A program made the position numbers and the translations under genes. Of a stretch of DNA of 64,000 bases, positions 1 through 8,619 are shown piece by piece. This DNA comes from Thermogemmata fonticola. GTDB taxonomy: Bacteria > Planctomycetota > Planctomycetia > Gemmatales > Gemmataceae. Under the pieces are notes generated by a model that saw only the letters and a list, made by a program, of their open reading frames with translations, was not told the DNA's origin and did no database searches. The DNA lies in NCBI RefSeq assembly GCF_013694095.1, contig NZ_JACEFB010000003.1, positions 248,001-312,000 on the forward strand, written 5' to 3'. Every line of letters begins with the position of its first letter. Position 1 is the first letter of the stretch.

Positions 1-1
1 G

Positions 2-364
2 GGTCAGTTGGGGGGAGGATATGCGGAAGCTGTCGAGCTGATCCGCCGCGCCGACGCTGCCGGTGTTTTGTCATCCGCTGTGCTCGTTGATGCCATTCCT
101 CTCGAGCTAAACCTACGACAACTGGCCTATTTCGCCCGTCATGATCCCAGCCTTCGCCGAGCGGACGCCGAGGTGTCGCGCCTGGGGGTCAGCCGCACTT
201 CCGTCGAGAACGCTAATCTCACTCTTCCCACACCGGAAACAGACCCAACGAATCAGCCGCCGCCACCCCCACGTCCCCCTTTGAATCGAGAACCCGGACG
301 CCTCTTCGGTCCGAAACGTCACGAACCTCCTTCGACTCCTCCCATCATCCCAAATAACAAGTAA
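2..364 (+). CDS. C-terminal end of an unknown protein (5' truncated by window)
   Basis: An open frame enters from the left edge and ends at a TAA just before smc. About 120 residues are visible. The first 60 or so look like an ordinary helical domain with Ala- and Leu-rich stretches. The last 50 are Pro-rich and probably disordered, ending in PIIPNNK. I do not recognise a family. The stop lies 44 nt before the smc start, so the two could be co-transcribed, but the AT-rich spacer may also hold the smc promoter. No start can be assigned because the gene begins outside the window. Confidence 0.5.
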   Translation, partial: GQLGGGYAEAVELIRRADAAGVLSSAVLVDAIPLELNLRQLAYFARHDPSLRRADAEVSRLGVSRTSVENANLTLPTPETDPTNQPPPPPRPPLNREPGRLFGPKRHEPPSTPPIIPNNK

Positions 365-408
365 TACAATTTTAGATTAATTGATGTAATATAAATCAGG
401 AAAAAATT

Positions 409-3400
409 ATGCTTTTGCGGCTGGAATTGACAGGATTTAAATCTTTTGCCGATAAAACGAGTTTAGATTTTGCTCCAGGTATTACAGCAATTGTTGGACC
501 TAATGGTTCCGGAAAGAGTAATGTTGTTGATGCCATTCGCTGGCTCATGGGAGAGCAGTCGATTCGTAGTCTTCGCGGCGGCGAAATGGTGGATGTAATC
601 TTCCACGGTTCTCCGCGGCGGAAAAGCTTGGGAATGGCCGAAGTTAGCCTGGTTCTCGACAATCGCCGCCGATGGCTTGCCATCGAAGCGGATGAAGTTC
701 AGTTGACACGACGCATCTATCGAGACGGTAACGGTGAATACCTGATCAACGGACAGCCGGCGCGTCTCAAAGATTTCCGAGACCTATTCATGGGCAGTGG
801 AGCCGGTGCCAAGGGATACACCATCATTGCTCAAGGCCGCGTCGAGGAGTTGCTCCAAGCCAATCCTCAACAGCGTCGGGAACTATTTGACGAAGCCGCC
901 GGTATCAGCCGCTTCAAGATTCGTAAGTACGAGGCACTACGGAAACTCTCCGAGGTGGAAAGCAATTTGACCCGTTCCCAGGATCGCCTCCACAGCTTGG
1001 AAACACAACTCCGTACCTGCCGCCTTCAGGCCACTAAGGCCCAAAAGTACCTCGAATATCAAACCCGCCTCCGGCAACTTCGAATTATCTGGGGAAAATA
1101 TGAGGATCAACGCTTGAAGCAGGCCATATGTCAATTAGATCATTTAATACATCAAGTAAATGTTGAAATTGAGAAAAAACAGCAAAGTATTTATACATAT
1201 AACAACACCAAGATATCGAGAGAGCAAAAATTGAATGATTACGAAAAAAGGTGTAAAGAACTATCTGCTATTTTAGCAGATTGTGAACGACGAATCTCTA
1301 CAGAACAAATCTCTATTCGGCACTTATATCTGAGTTTGACAACACTCGAAAATGAGATGCTCCAGCTCACCCACAGGCGTTCCGATATTACACATCGCCT
1401 TCGCAGGGCGGAACAGGAGCACCTAGAGGCGGAATCACAGTACCGGCACACAGAGTCCGAAATCCAAGGAGTTCATGAAGAAAAACAGCAATGGGAGGCC
1501 ACGCTCAAGGCCCTGCAATCCCGATGCCAGGAGATTGACACCGAAATAGCCCGGCAGCGGGAGCAACAATTTGATGCTGTTCGAGTCACTGCGTCTGCGC
1601 GGTCCGCCGCCAATGCTGCCTTGGCCAACGTCACACGACTTCAACAGGAACTGCAACGCCGCCACAGGGATTCTACCGTGGCAACAATCCAGCGACAAAC
1701 TTTGCAGGAAACATTAGATAAACTAATGGAAAATGACATTCAAAAACAACAATCGATTCAAGATATTCGCAATAAAATTGATGAGCTTATTTTAAAGAGA
1801 AAATACTTACAACAAGATATACAATTACACTACGATGAATTAGAAAAACTCCGCGTCCAATACAGTGATGTCCGCGGAAGGATGGAATTGCTCGATGAAT
1901 GGGAACGCTCCCGCGCTGGAGTGGAAGAAGGAGTTCGACAGCTTTTGGAAAAAAAAGCCCGCCTCGCTGCAAAAGATCCTCTTCATCCCCTTGTCACGGA
2001 AATGATCGGTCTCGTGGCTGACCTGCTTGTAGTTCCTCACGATATAGCGCCTCTAGTGGAAATCGCGTTGGGTGATAAGGCTCAATATATGGTGGTGCGC
2101 TCCGAGGAATCTCTCCTCACCTTGCTTGCAACACTCCAGGACGATTTGTTCAACCGTATAGGACTGCTTCCTCTCAATACACCTCCATATACAAAATCAC
2201 ATGATTATGAAATTGAGACCTTAGCTGAGCGAGTTCAGTCGCCTGTTCTCGATCTGCCCGCACAACTGCTCGGCAATGTCATTCTCGTCGATGATTGGCA
2301 GCAAGCTGTTTCGCTTCGCAAGCGCTATGCCCATGTTCGCATCATAACTAAACAAGGGCACCTATGGGAAACTGACGGATCCGTCATCCTCGGTTCATTC
2401 CATACCGGAAGAGGACTTGTCTCGCAAAAAAGCGAACTCCGCGAGCTTCAAGCCCAAGCGCGCGATATCCTTGATCAACTCCAGCAAAAAGAAAATGCTC
2501 TAACATCCTTGCAGTATGAATTGAAAGATATTGAAAGTCAGTTGACCGAACTAGAAGCACAGCAGGAGACGCTAGAAAAAGCAACGATCGAGGCACGCCA
2601 GACTCTGGACAGGCACCGGCAGGCTCTTGAACACTGGAATGAACGCTGGGTACTCCTGTGCCAAGAGACCCAATATCTGGAGGAAGAATTACGCCGAGCG
2701 GAAAGCGCATGGCTAGAAAGTCACCGGCAAGCTGAAAGCGCCGAGCAAGCAGCCAAAGAAATCGAGCAGAATCTGGAACTGCTTCAGCAGACCCTGCAAT
2801 CGTTACAAGGCGACTGCGAGACCACACGCCAACACCTGCATGCTGCCGAAATGAAACTGACCCAACTGCTCTCCGCGCGAGAACACTCGATGGATTGGAA
2901 GGCCCAACTCGAAAAGGAAATCCGCAAGCGACGTGTGGAAATTCTGGATGTTCAATCGGCGATACATACTCTCCGCACACGATACCAGGAAGCCACGGTC
3001 GAGATTCTCAACAAGGAAATGCGATTGTCGCAGCTTTATGCTGACAAAGAAAAATTTGAACTAGAACTACAACAATTAGACCAGTATTGTGAAATGGAAC
3101 GTCAAAGTTGTGACGAGTTTTATTCTTGTTTTCAGGAGTTACAACAGCAGCTTGAACAACTGCGGCATCGTTTGTATGAGTTGGAATTACAACGGCAAGA
3201 CCTTAAGAATCAACATCAATACCTCCTCATACGACTCCAGGAAGAGCTGGAGGTTGACTCTCAGGGTCTGCAATCACTTCTGGATACCAAGGATGGAGAA
3301 GTGGCCTCCAATCCAGACTCTCTGGTTCAGGAGATGGATGAACTCAAGCAAAAAATGACCCGCGCTGGGCCTGTGAATCTGGAGGCCGTGGACCAGCTTC

Positions 3401-3984
3401 GCCTCCTGGAGGGCGAGTATCAGACTCATTTGAGCCAACATCAGGATTTACAACAGGCCCACCGGACTTTGCTGGAGATTATCGACCAGTTGAATAAGGA
3501 TAGTTGCAAGCTCTTTCTAGATATGCTCGCAGCAGTACGGAGCCATTTTCAAGATTTGTTCCGCAAGCTCTTCGGCGGAGGGCAAGCGGATATCGTTCTC
3601 GAAAATGAGGCTGACGTTCTGGAAAGTGGTGTAGACATCATTGCTCGTCCGCCGGGCAAAGAGTTGCGTTCGCTCTCGCTGCTGTCGGGAGGGGAAAAGA
3701 CTCTGACTGCGATCGCTCTGCTATTAGCAATTTTCCGCACCAAACCCAGCCCGTTCTGCATTCTCGACGAAGTGGATGCCGCCTTAGACGAAGCCAACAC
3801 GGTTCGGCTGGCCTCCATTCTGCGCGAGTTTCTGAATATCAGCCAGTTTATCATTGTCACCCATAAAAAACGTACGATGGCGGCGGCGGACCGACTGTGG
3901 GGAGTCACCATGACCGATCAGGGAGTCAGCCGTGTCTTGCCGCTACGGTTTGAGGAATGGGAGTCCCCTGCCCAAGCCGCCTGA
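409..3984 (+). CDS. smc: Chromosome segregation protein SMC
   Basis: This is a full-length SMC ATPase of 1191 residues, the usual size for bacterial SMC. It forms the arms and ATPase heads of the condensin that, with ScpA and ScpB, compacts and separates replicated chromosomes. Walker A (GPNGSGKSN) is at residues 30-38, long coiled coils flank a hinge at about 525-680, the ABC signature LSGGEK starts at about 1092, and Walker B with the catalytic Glu (ILDEVDAALDE) is at about 1117-1127. The start MLLRLELTGFKSF is the classic SMC N-terminus. Several coiled-coil stretches (about 1125-1300, 1700-1860 and 3040-3140 of the window) are much more AT-rich than the rest of the gene. scpA and scpB are not in this window. 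Confidence 0.97.
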   Translation: MLLRLELTGFKSFADKTSLDFAPGITAIVGPNGSGKSNVVDAIRWLMGEQSIRSLRGGEMVDVIFHGSPRRKSLGMAEVSLVLDNRRRWLAIEADEVQLTRRIYRDGNGEYLINGQPARLKDFRDLFMGSGAGAKGYTIIAQGRVEELLQANPQQRRELFDEAAGISRFKIRKYEALRKLSEVESNLTRSQDRLHSLETQLRTCRLQATKAQKYLEYQTRLRQLRIIWGKYEDQRLKQAICQLDHLIHQVNVEIEKKQQSIYTYNNTKISREQKLNDYEKRCKELSAILADCERRISTEQISIRHLYLSLTTLENEMLQLTHRRSDITHRLRRAEQEHLEAESQYRHTESEIQGVHEEKQQWEATLKALQSRCQEIDTEIARQREQQFDAVRVTASARSAANAALANVTRLQQELQRRHRDSTVATIQRQTLQETLDKLMENDIQKQQSIQDIRNKIDELILKRKYLQQDIQLHYDELEKLRVQYSDVRGRMELLDEWERSRAGVEEGVRQLLEKKARLAAKDPLHPLVTEMIGLVADLLVVPHDIAPLVEIALGDKAQYMVVRSEESLLTLLATLQDDLFNRIGLLPLNTPPYTKSHDYEIETLAERVQSPVLDLPAQLLGNVILVDDWQQAVSLRKRYAHVRIITKQGHLWETDGSVILGSFHTGRGLVSQKSELRELQAQARDILDQLQQKENALTSLQYELKDIESQLTELEAQQETLEKATIEARQTLDRHRQALEHWNERWVLLCQETQYLEEELRRAESAWLESHRQAESAEQAAKEIEQNLELLQQTLQSLQGDCETTRQHLHAAEMKLTQLLSAREHSMDWKAQLEKEIRKRRVEILDVQSAIHTLRTRYQEATVEILNKEMRLSQLYADKEKFELELQQLDQYCEMERQSCDEFYSCFQELQQQLEQLRHRLYELELQRQDLKNQHQYLLIRLQEELEVDSQGLQSLLDTKDGEVASNPDSLVQEMDELKQKMTRAGPVNLEAVDQLRLLEGEYQTHLSQHQDLQQAHRTLLEIIDQLNKDSCKLFLDMLAAVRSHFQDLFRKLFGGGQADIVLENEADVLESGVDIIARPPGKELRSLSLLSGGEKTLTAIALLLAIFRTKPSPFCILDEVDAALDEANTVRLASILREFLNISQFIIVTHKKRTMAAADRLWGVTMTDQGVSRVLPLRFEEWESPAQAA

Positions 3985-4418
3985 AATCTATTTCGTTCCG
4001 CCAATTTGATTCGTTCAGATGCCTCTCCTTTCTCGGTTCTCCAAGTATTGTCATCCCGCGATACAGTTGAGCTTACCTATGAGCCAGTCAGGCTAGGGTG
4101 GGTTCCCCAGCGAACTCATGCAGCTTTCATCGAGGTTTTGCGGGACCTTCATATGATACATGTAGGGTGACAGATGGATAGCATAGCCGAGGAGGCCGAA
4201 TGGCTGAGAGAAGCCAACAGTAGGAAAAGCTGCAAGAACGGTGGATCACCAAGCTCGCGGTGATTTGCGGATAATGTGGCGAGGGAATCGTAACACCGTG
4301 GACCAAACTCAGGATGGGGGATTGCTGAGATCGGGAGAGTCACGTTATGGATGAATTATCTGGTGTGGCGTCTATGGCAAGCGGTGCATTGGCTATGATG
4401 GCAACAAGGGGAGAAACG
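3985..4418. other. Intergenic region, no gene recognised
   Basis: 434 nt between smc and the response regulator. No open frame has a convincing start signal or family resemblance, and there is no clear terminator after smc. The last part carries the ribosome-binding site AAGGGGAGA at about 4405-4413 for the response regulator. Confidence 0.5.
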
Positions 4419-5138
4419 ATGCCACAACCGCGGATTCTGATCATCGAGGATGAGCGGGGATTGACTCAGTCCCTGTCGTGGTATTTCAACCGTGAAGGGT
4501 ACGAGACCCATGTTGCTCACGATGGTCAGGAAGGATTGCGCAAAGCTCAGACGTTGTTGCCAGATGTCGTCCTGCTGGACCTGATGTTGCCCGGAATGGA
4601 TGGCCTGGAGGTATGCCGCCTGCTGCGAGCCGGCGAACGGACACGGGACATTCCGATCATCATGATCACAGCCAAGACGGAGGAGACGGACCAGGTCGTG
4701 GGCTACTCCATGGGTGCGGATGACTACGTCGCCAAACCTTTCAGCAACAAGGTGCTACTGCACAAGGTAAAGGCTCTCCTGCGGCGGGTGGCGGGCCAAG
4801 GTGAAGCAGGCGATGTGATTGAACATCTGGGAGTAAGGATTGATCGTCTCCGACATCGCGCCACGATTCATGGGAAGCCCCTGGTTCTCACCCCGACGGA
4901 GTTTCGTCTGCTGGAAACGCTCGTCCGCCAGCCGGGCCGGGCCTTCAGCCGCCACCAGCTCATGGATGCCGCCATCGGGGAAGGGGCAATCGTCCTGGAG
5001 CGCACGATTGATGTCCACATTAAAACCTTGCGCCGTAAGTTGGCGGAAGCGGGAGGAAGCGCGGACTTGATCGAGACGGTACGCGGCGTCGGTTACCGAT
5101 TCCGGGAGGAACCGCCAGCAACATCGGGTGGTACATGA
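4419..5138 (+). CDS. OmpR/PhoB-family response regulator
   Basis: A two-component response regulator of 239 residues with an N-terminal receiver domain and a C-terminal winged-helix DNA-binding domain (about 135-230). The acidic pocket IIEDE (8-12), the phospho-acceptor Asp54 in VVLLDLMLPGMDG, the Thr84 switch and Lys106 in AKPF are all present. The output domain has the typical LTPTEFRLLETLV and TVRGVGYRF signatures. An in-frame upstream start at 4347 exists, but the ATG at 4419 follows AAGGGGAGA at good spacing and gives the normal MPQPRILIIEDE start. No histidine kinase lies beside it, so it is an orphan here and its signal and targets are unknown. Confidence 0.93.
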   Translation: MPQPRILIIEDERGLTQSLSWYFNREGYETHVAHDGQEGLRKAQTLLPDVVLLDLMLPGMDGLEVCRLLRAGERTRDIPIIMITAKTEETDQVVGYSMGADDYVAKPFSNKVLLHKVKALLRRVAGQGEAGDVIEHLGVRIDRLRHRATIHGKPLVLTPTEFRLLETLVRQPGRAFSRHQLMDAAIGEGAIVLERTIDVHIKTLRRKLAEAGGSADLIETVRGVGYRFREEPPATSGGT

Positions 5139-5230
5139 GCCAACTGGGCAGGTTCTTCCCACCGTCATGATCCACTCACTTTGTCGAGGAACAACCGAAA
5201 CTCCGCTGAATCTTCGATGAAAAAGGGAAA

Positions 5231-5268
5231 CGGGACAGAGGGGAGCAACTCTGTCCCGCTGTTTTTTG
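5231..5268 (+). terminator. Rho-independent terminator after response regulator
   Basis: A perfect 10-bp stem (CGGGACAGAG at 5231-5240 with CTCTGTCCCG at 5249-5258), an 8-nt loop, then a run of six T at 5262-5267. It lies about 90 nt after the response-regulator stop and just before the end of the convergent gene on the other strand. On the minus strand the stem is followed by TTTCCCTTTTT, so it may act weakly in both directions. Confidence 0.88.
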
Positions 5269-5309
5269 CCTGGAAGGTTCAGGAGAGAGAACCGACCAAC
5301 GTGACGATA

Positions 5310-8309
5310 TCATTGCGGGGGTGGTGTCCTCGGATTACCACCCGGAGCTGGAGGATTGGGTCCGGGATTACCCGGTACACCACCGGGCCGCGGTCCGCCA
5401 GGGAGCAGAGGTAGCAAGGGTGAGCTTGCTCCCCCACCGGGAGGAGAGGGAGGCGGAGGAGGTGGCGTCGCCCCACCGCCACCCGGTAAACCACCGGGGA
5501 AACCACCGCCACCTGGGGCGGGAGGAATTCCAGGAGGTACAACTCCACTGTTCCCGTTAGGAGCGGGAGGAATATCCGGGGGTGTCGCCCCGCCGCCACC
5601 CGGTAATCCTCCAGGGAAACCGCCTCCCCCACCCGGCAAACCACCCGGAAAACCGCCTGTTCCGCCACCCGGCACCCCCCCTGCACCGACACCGCCAGCA
5701 TTTCCAGGTTCCGCCAAGCGGCCACCGGCATCTTCGCCGTCAATAATCACGCCGTTGTGGAAGATCAGATGTTTCCCATCGGGAGCCAGGAAGAAGTGGC
5801 CGCCGATCTTTTCTCCACCAGCCGATGTGAGAGCGACACGGTGCTTGAGTTCGACAGGGTCATCCGGATCGGCAATGTCGTAGATGTCGAGGCCTACATC
5901 TTGCAAGGAAGAGACATACAAAGATTTGCCATCCGGGGAAAACTCGACAAATCCGTTGTTGGCAGCTTTCCAGCCGGCGGGGAGTTTGAGTTCTTGGACG
6001 CCTTTGTCAGAGGCGACAACGATTTTCGCTTGGATGCGGGTCGTTTGAGCTGTACCACCGCCGATCCCTGGAGCAGACCCAGGACCTGCATCTCCACCCG
6101 GTCCGCCGGGTGGCACAGGTGGCAAGCCAACACCACCGAGGCCGCCGGCACCCGGTCCACCAGGAATACCCGCAGGTCCGCCGTAAGCTCCTCCGCCACC
6201 AAAGCCAGTGCCTTGGGGTGGCAGCCCTGGCGGTCCGGCACCAATTCCTCCACCGACTCCTCCTGGAGGTCCGATACCAGGACCCGGCCGTCCGGGCCGC
6301 CCTCCGCCTGGTCCGGGTTGGGGTGCCCCTGCCGAAGGCGGTTGGGATACGACGGAAACCAGAATGTGTCCCTTCGCTGTGGCAGCCAGATCGTAAGGAG
6401 CACCGTCCACAGGCAGGGGATAGGCTTTGACAATAGTCAGGTCACTGGCATTCACGAGGCGGACCGCCCCTCGTCCCCCTCGCGACATCTCGGTGAGGAT
6501 GAGGTGCTTACCATCGGGAGAGAGAATCATATCCCCGGCCGGTTCGGGCAAATCGCGGGTCCTATCCACCTTACGAGAGGCGGTATTCACCACACTGATT
6601 GTGGACTTGCTGGCCCGCCCGCCCGTGACTTGGGTGGTGAGCACATAGAGTTGGCTGCCGTCTCCACTGAGAACGAGACCGCGGATGAGGCGGTTCGTGG
6701 CGTAGAAGGGGATGGTCGCTACGGGTTTGAGTTCCGAGCTGTCTTCGACTTTGCCCTGATAAAGAGGCTTGAGGTCGTAAACGACGACGTCTCCCATGGC
6801 GACGGGCAGAGCCATCGCCTGCTGGGCCAACTGAGCGAGTGCGACTTGAGAGTCAGCCCGTGCCGCGACGGCATAGAGCAAACTTTGCTTATCATCCACC
6901 ACACCGCGAGCCAGCAGGTGGGGCAGTTTGTAGCGGCCCGCCGGGGCAAAGTTGTTATTGGCATCGTATCGCTGGAGGAATCCCTGCAAGCGGCCTCGCT
7001 GTTCCATCCGCGGGCTGAAAGTCAGAAGCTCTCCCTTAGCCTTGTCAAAAGCCGCAGAATAGAAAGGTTCAATCTGGGCCTTACGCTTGCCATCGGTCAC
7101 GCTACCTGGCGGCGGTTGATTGGGATTGAACCCACCGGAGGTCCCGCCGACACCAGGAGGCGTGAAGCCTCCACCGCCACCTTGCGGGGGACCGATCACA
7201 TCACCACCACTTCCCGGAGGCGGCACCACCCCACCGGGCGGATTGAACCCGCCACCTGGCGGTACGCCAACACCGGGGGGCGCACCGACGCCAGGTGGAA
7301 CACCAACTCCCGGCGGTACGCCAACACCGGGGGGTGCACCAACGCCAGGTGGAACACCAACTCCCGGCGGTACGCCAACCCCACCCGGCGGACCCACCGA
7401 TGAACCACCTCCTGGGGGAAAGCGCGGGGTATTGCCACCGGGCGGGTCTACGACAGCGCCGGAACCATCATCCGCTCCCCCCGGTGCTGTAGCACCTGGA
7501 TAACCTGGTGGAAACGAAGAGCCTCCACCGGGAGGAGAGCCAAAGCCGCCACTCCCTGGAGGCTGACCCCCGCCCGGAAAGCTCGGCGGACCACCTCCTG
7601 GCGGTATCCCCGGCGGTACCGCTGCTCCGGCGCCCGGACCACTACCACCCCCTGCTGGAGGTATAAAGCCGCCACTCCCTGGAGGCCGACCCCCGCCTGG
7701 AAAGTTCGGCGGACCACCTCCTGGCGGTATCCCCGGCGGCACCGCCGCCCCCGCCCCTGGACCGCCGCCACTATCAGCCGGAGTACCGCTGTTACCACTA
7801 TCGCTAGGGGGCGGGGTACTATTGTTGCTATTGCCTGAGGAAGAGCCGGCACTGGAACTGTTTTGGGCACTGGTGGTGTTACTGCTTCTGTCACCCAACA
7901 GGAAGATGGCACCTACCACAAGCAGCACGACCAGTAAACCGCCCCCACCGATCGCTGCGATAAGGACCGTGTTATTCCCGGAGGACTTTTTCTTGCCACT
8001 GCGGCGCGGGCGATCTTCCTCATCATCGTCCTCATACTTGGCGAAGGACTGGAGGCGGGCATTCATCTGCTGAGCCACCGGAGCCGCAACGGGGGGAGTA
8101 CCCTTCGCACCTCCGTTCGCTCCTGGGCCAGTGCCTGGTGGAACAACCTTCGGACCACCAGTCGCACCGGCACTTGCCACGAGCGTCGCCGTTTTCACCG
8201 GAACTTGGATCTCCGTCTGACAACTGGTGCACCGGATCCATTTCCCAGCCAGATGGTCCGGTAGCTGTAAGTTAGCTTTACAGCCGGGACAGGTCGTAGA
8301 AATGGCCAT
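5310..8309 (-). CDS. Membrane-anchored Gly/Pro-repeat protein with zinc ribbon and propeller-like end
   Basis: A 999-residue protein of composite build. Residues 1-35 form an MJ0042-like zinc ribbon (Cys7, Cys10, Cys27, Cys30). An acidic then basic linker leads to one membrane segment at about 114-137. Residues 140-400 are almost entirely Gly, Pro and Val, including VPPGVG-type hexapeptides and a 41-residue unit present twice. After this a folded region has strand patterns like beta-propeller blades (SPDGKHL, SPDGKSLYV, APDGKHLIF), interrupted and ended by more Gly/Pro-rich stretches. The zinc ribbon should be cytoplasmic and the rest outside, but this is inferred. The start ATG follows AGGAAAG. 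The function is unknown; a surface or envelope role fits best. Confidence 0.8.
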   Translation of the reverse strand: MAISTTCPGCKANLQLPDHLAGKWIRCTSCQTEIQVPVKTATLVASAGATGGPKVVPPGTGPGANGGAKGTPPVAAPVAQQMNARLQSFAKYEDDDEEDRPRRSGKKKSSGNNTVLIAAIGGGGLLVVLLVVGAIFLLGDRSSNTTSAQNSSSAGSSSGNSNNSTPPPSDSGNSGTPADSGGGPGAGAAVPPGIPPGGGPPNFPGGGRPPGSGGFIPPAGGGSGPGAGAAVPPGIPPGGGPPSFPGGGQPPGSGGFGSPPGGGSSFPPGYPGATAPGGADDGSGAVVDPPGGNTPRFPPGGGSSVGPPGGVGVPPGVGVPPGVGAPPGVGVPPGVGVPPGVGAPPGVGVPPGGGFNPPGGVVPPPGSGGDVIGPPQGGGGGFTPPGVGGTSGGFNPNQPPPGSVTDGKRKAQIEPFYSAAFDKAKGELLTFSPRMEQRGRLQGFLQRYDANNNFAPAGRYKLPHLLARGVVDDKQSLLYAVAARADSQVALAQLAQQAMALPVAMGDVVVYDLKPLYQGKVEDSSELKPVATIPFYATNRLIRGLVLSGDGSQLYVLTTQVTGGRASKSTISVVNTASRKVDRTRDLPEPAGDMILSPDGKHLILTEMSRGGRGAVRLVNASDLTIVKAYPLPVDGAPYDLAATAKGHILVSVVSQPPSAGAPQPGPGGGRPGRPGPGIGPPGGVGGGIGAGPPGLPPQGTGFGGGGAYGGPAGIPGGPGAGGLGGVGLPPVPPGGPGGDAGPGSAPGIGGGTAQTTRIQAKIVVASDKGVQELKLPAGWKAANNGFVEFSPDGKSLYVSSLQDVGLDIYDIADPDDPVELKHRVALTSAGGEKIGGHFFLAPDGKHLIFHNGVIIDGEDAGGRLAEPGNAGGVGAGGVPGGGTGGFPGGLPGGGGGFPGGLPGGGGATPPDIPPAPNGNSGVVPPGIPPAPGGGGFPGGLPGGGGATPPPPPPSPPGGGASSPLLPLLPGGPRPGGVPGNPGPNPPAPGGNPRTPPPQ
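7258..7380 (-). repeat. 54-bp in-gene tandem repeat (VPPGVG-type units)
   Basis: Two nearly identical 54-bp units begin at 7258 and 7312, and a partial third begins at 7366. Each encodes 18 residues, made of three six-residue PPGVG-type units, inside the Gly/Pro-repeat protein. The near identity at DNA level suggests recent expansion by slippage or unequal recombination. Confidence 0.85.
7543..7762 (-). repeat. 123-bp in-gene repeat, two copies
   Basis: Two copies start at 7543 and 7666, a period of 123 bp or 41 codons. Each encodes a block that includes AAVPPGIPPGGGPP followed by FPGGG and PPGSGGF. Copies differ at scattered positions, so this duplication looks older than the 54-bp repeat nearby. 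Confidence 0.8.
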
Positions 8310-8619
8310 GGCTTTCCTCGCAAAGGGAGCGGGGTAAGATTCCGCGTGCTTCCTAACACGAGAGTCGGCAGCGCGATCTTATACTATGATGACGAAACAG
8401 CCCCACAAAACGTTGGCAAAAATCACCCTAGAACCGATCTTATCCTTAGCCTACCGTCCTATCCCTGGGAATGCAACAGTCAAATGGAAAAACGTGACCT
8501 ACTTACCCCTGGCCAGGGATCCCACGGCTACTAGCCTGGCTCACCAGGAATAGCCACCAGGATAAATAAAAAGGACTGCCCACGTCGGCTCTTCAGACCA
8601 CCCGAGGAAAGTTAGCTCC
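8310..8619. other. Intergenic region, no gene recognised
   Basis: 310 nt between two minus-strand genes. It should hold the promoter of the Gly/Pro-repeat protein and the end of the PEP-CTERM gene transcript. I see no strong terminator hairpin, and the one plus-strand open frame (8346-8534) starts at GTG without a ribosome-binding site. Confidence 0.4.

Noticed and set aside
5355-7503. Several long plus-strand frames through the Gly/Pro-repeat gene (for example 5757-7403, 548 codons)
   Set aside because: They are shadows of a repetitive GC-rich gene on the other strand; composition is unnatural and no family or start signal supports them.
8346-8534. 62-codon plus-strand frame between the repeat protein and the PEP-CTERM gene
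   Set aside because: Starts at GTG without a ribosome-binding site, no recognisable domain.
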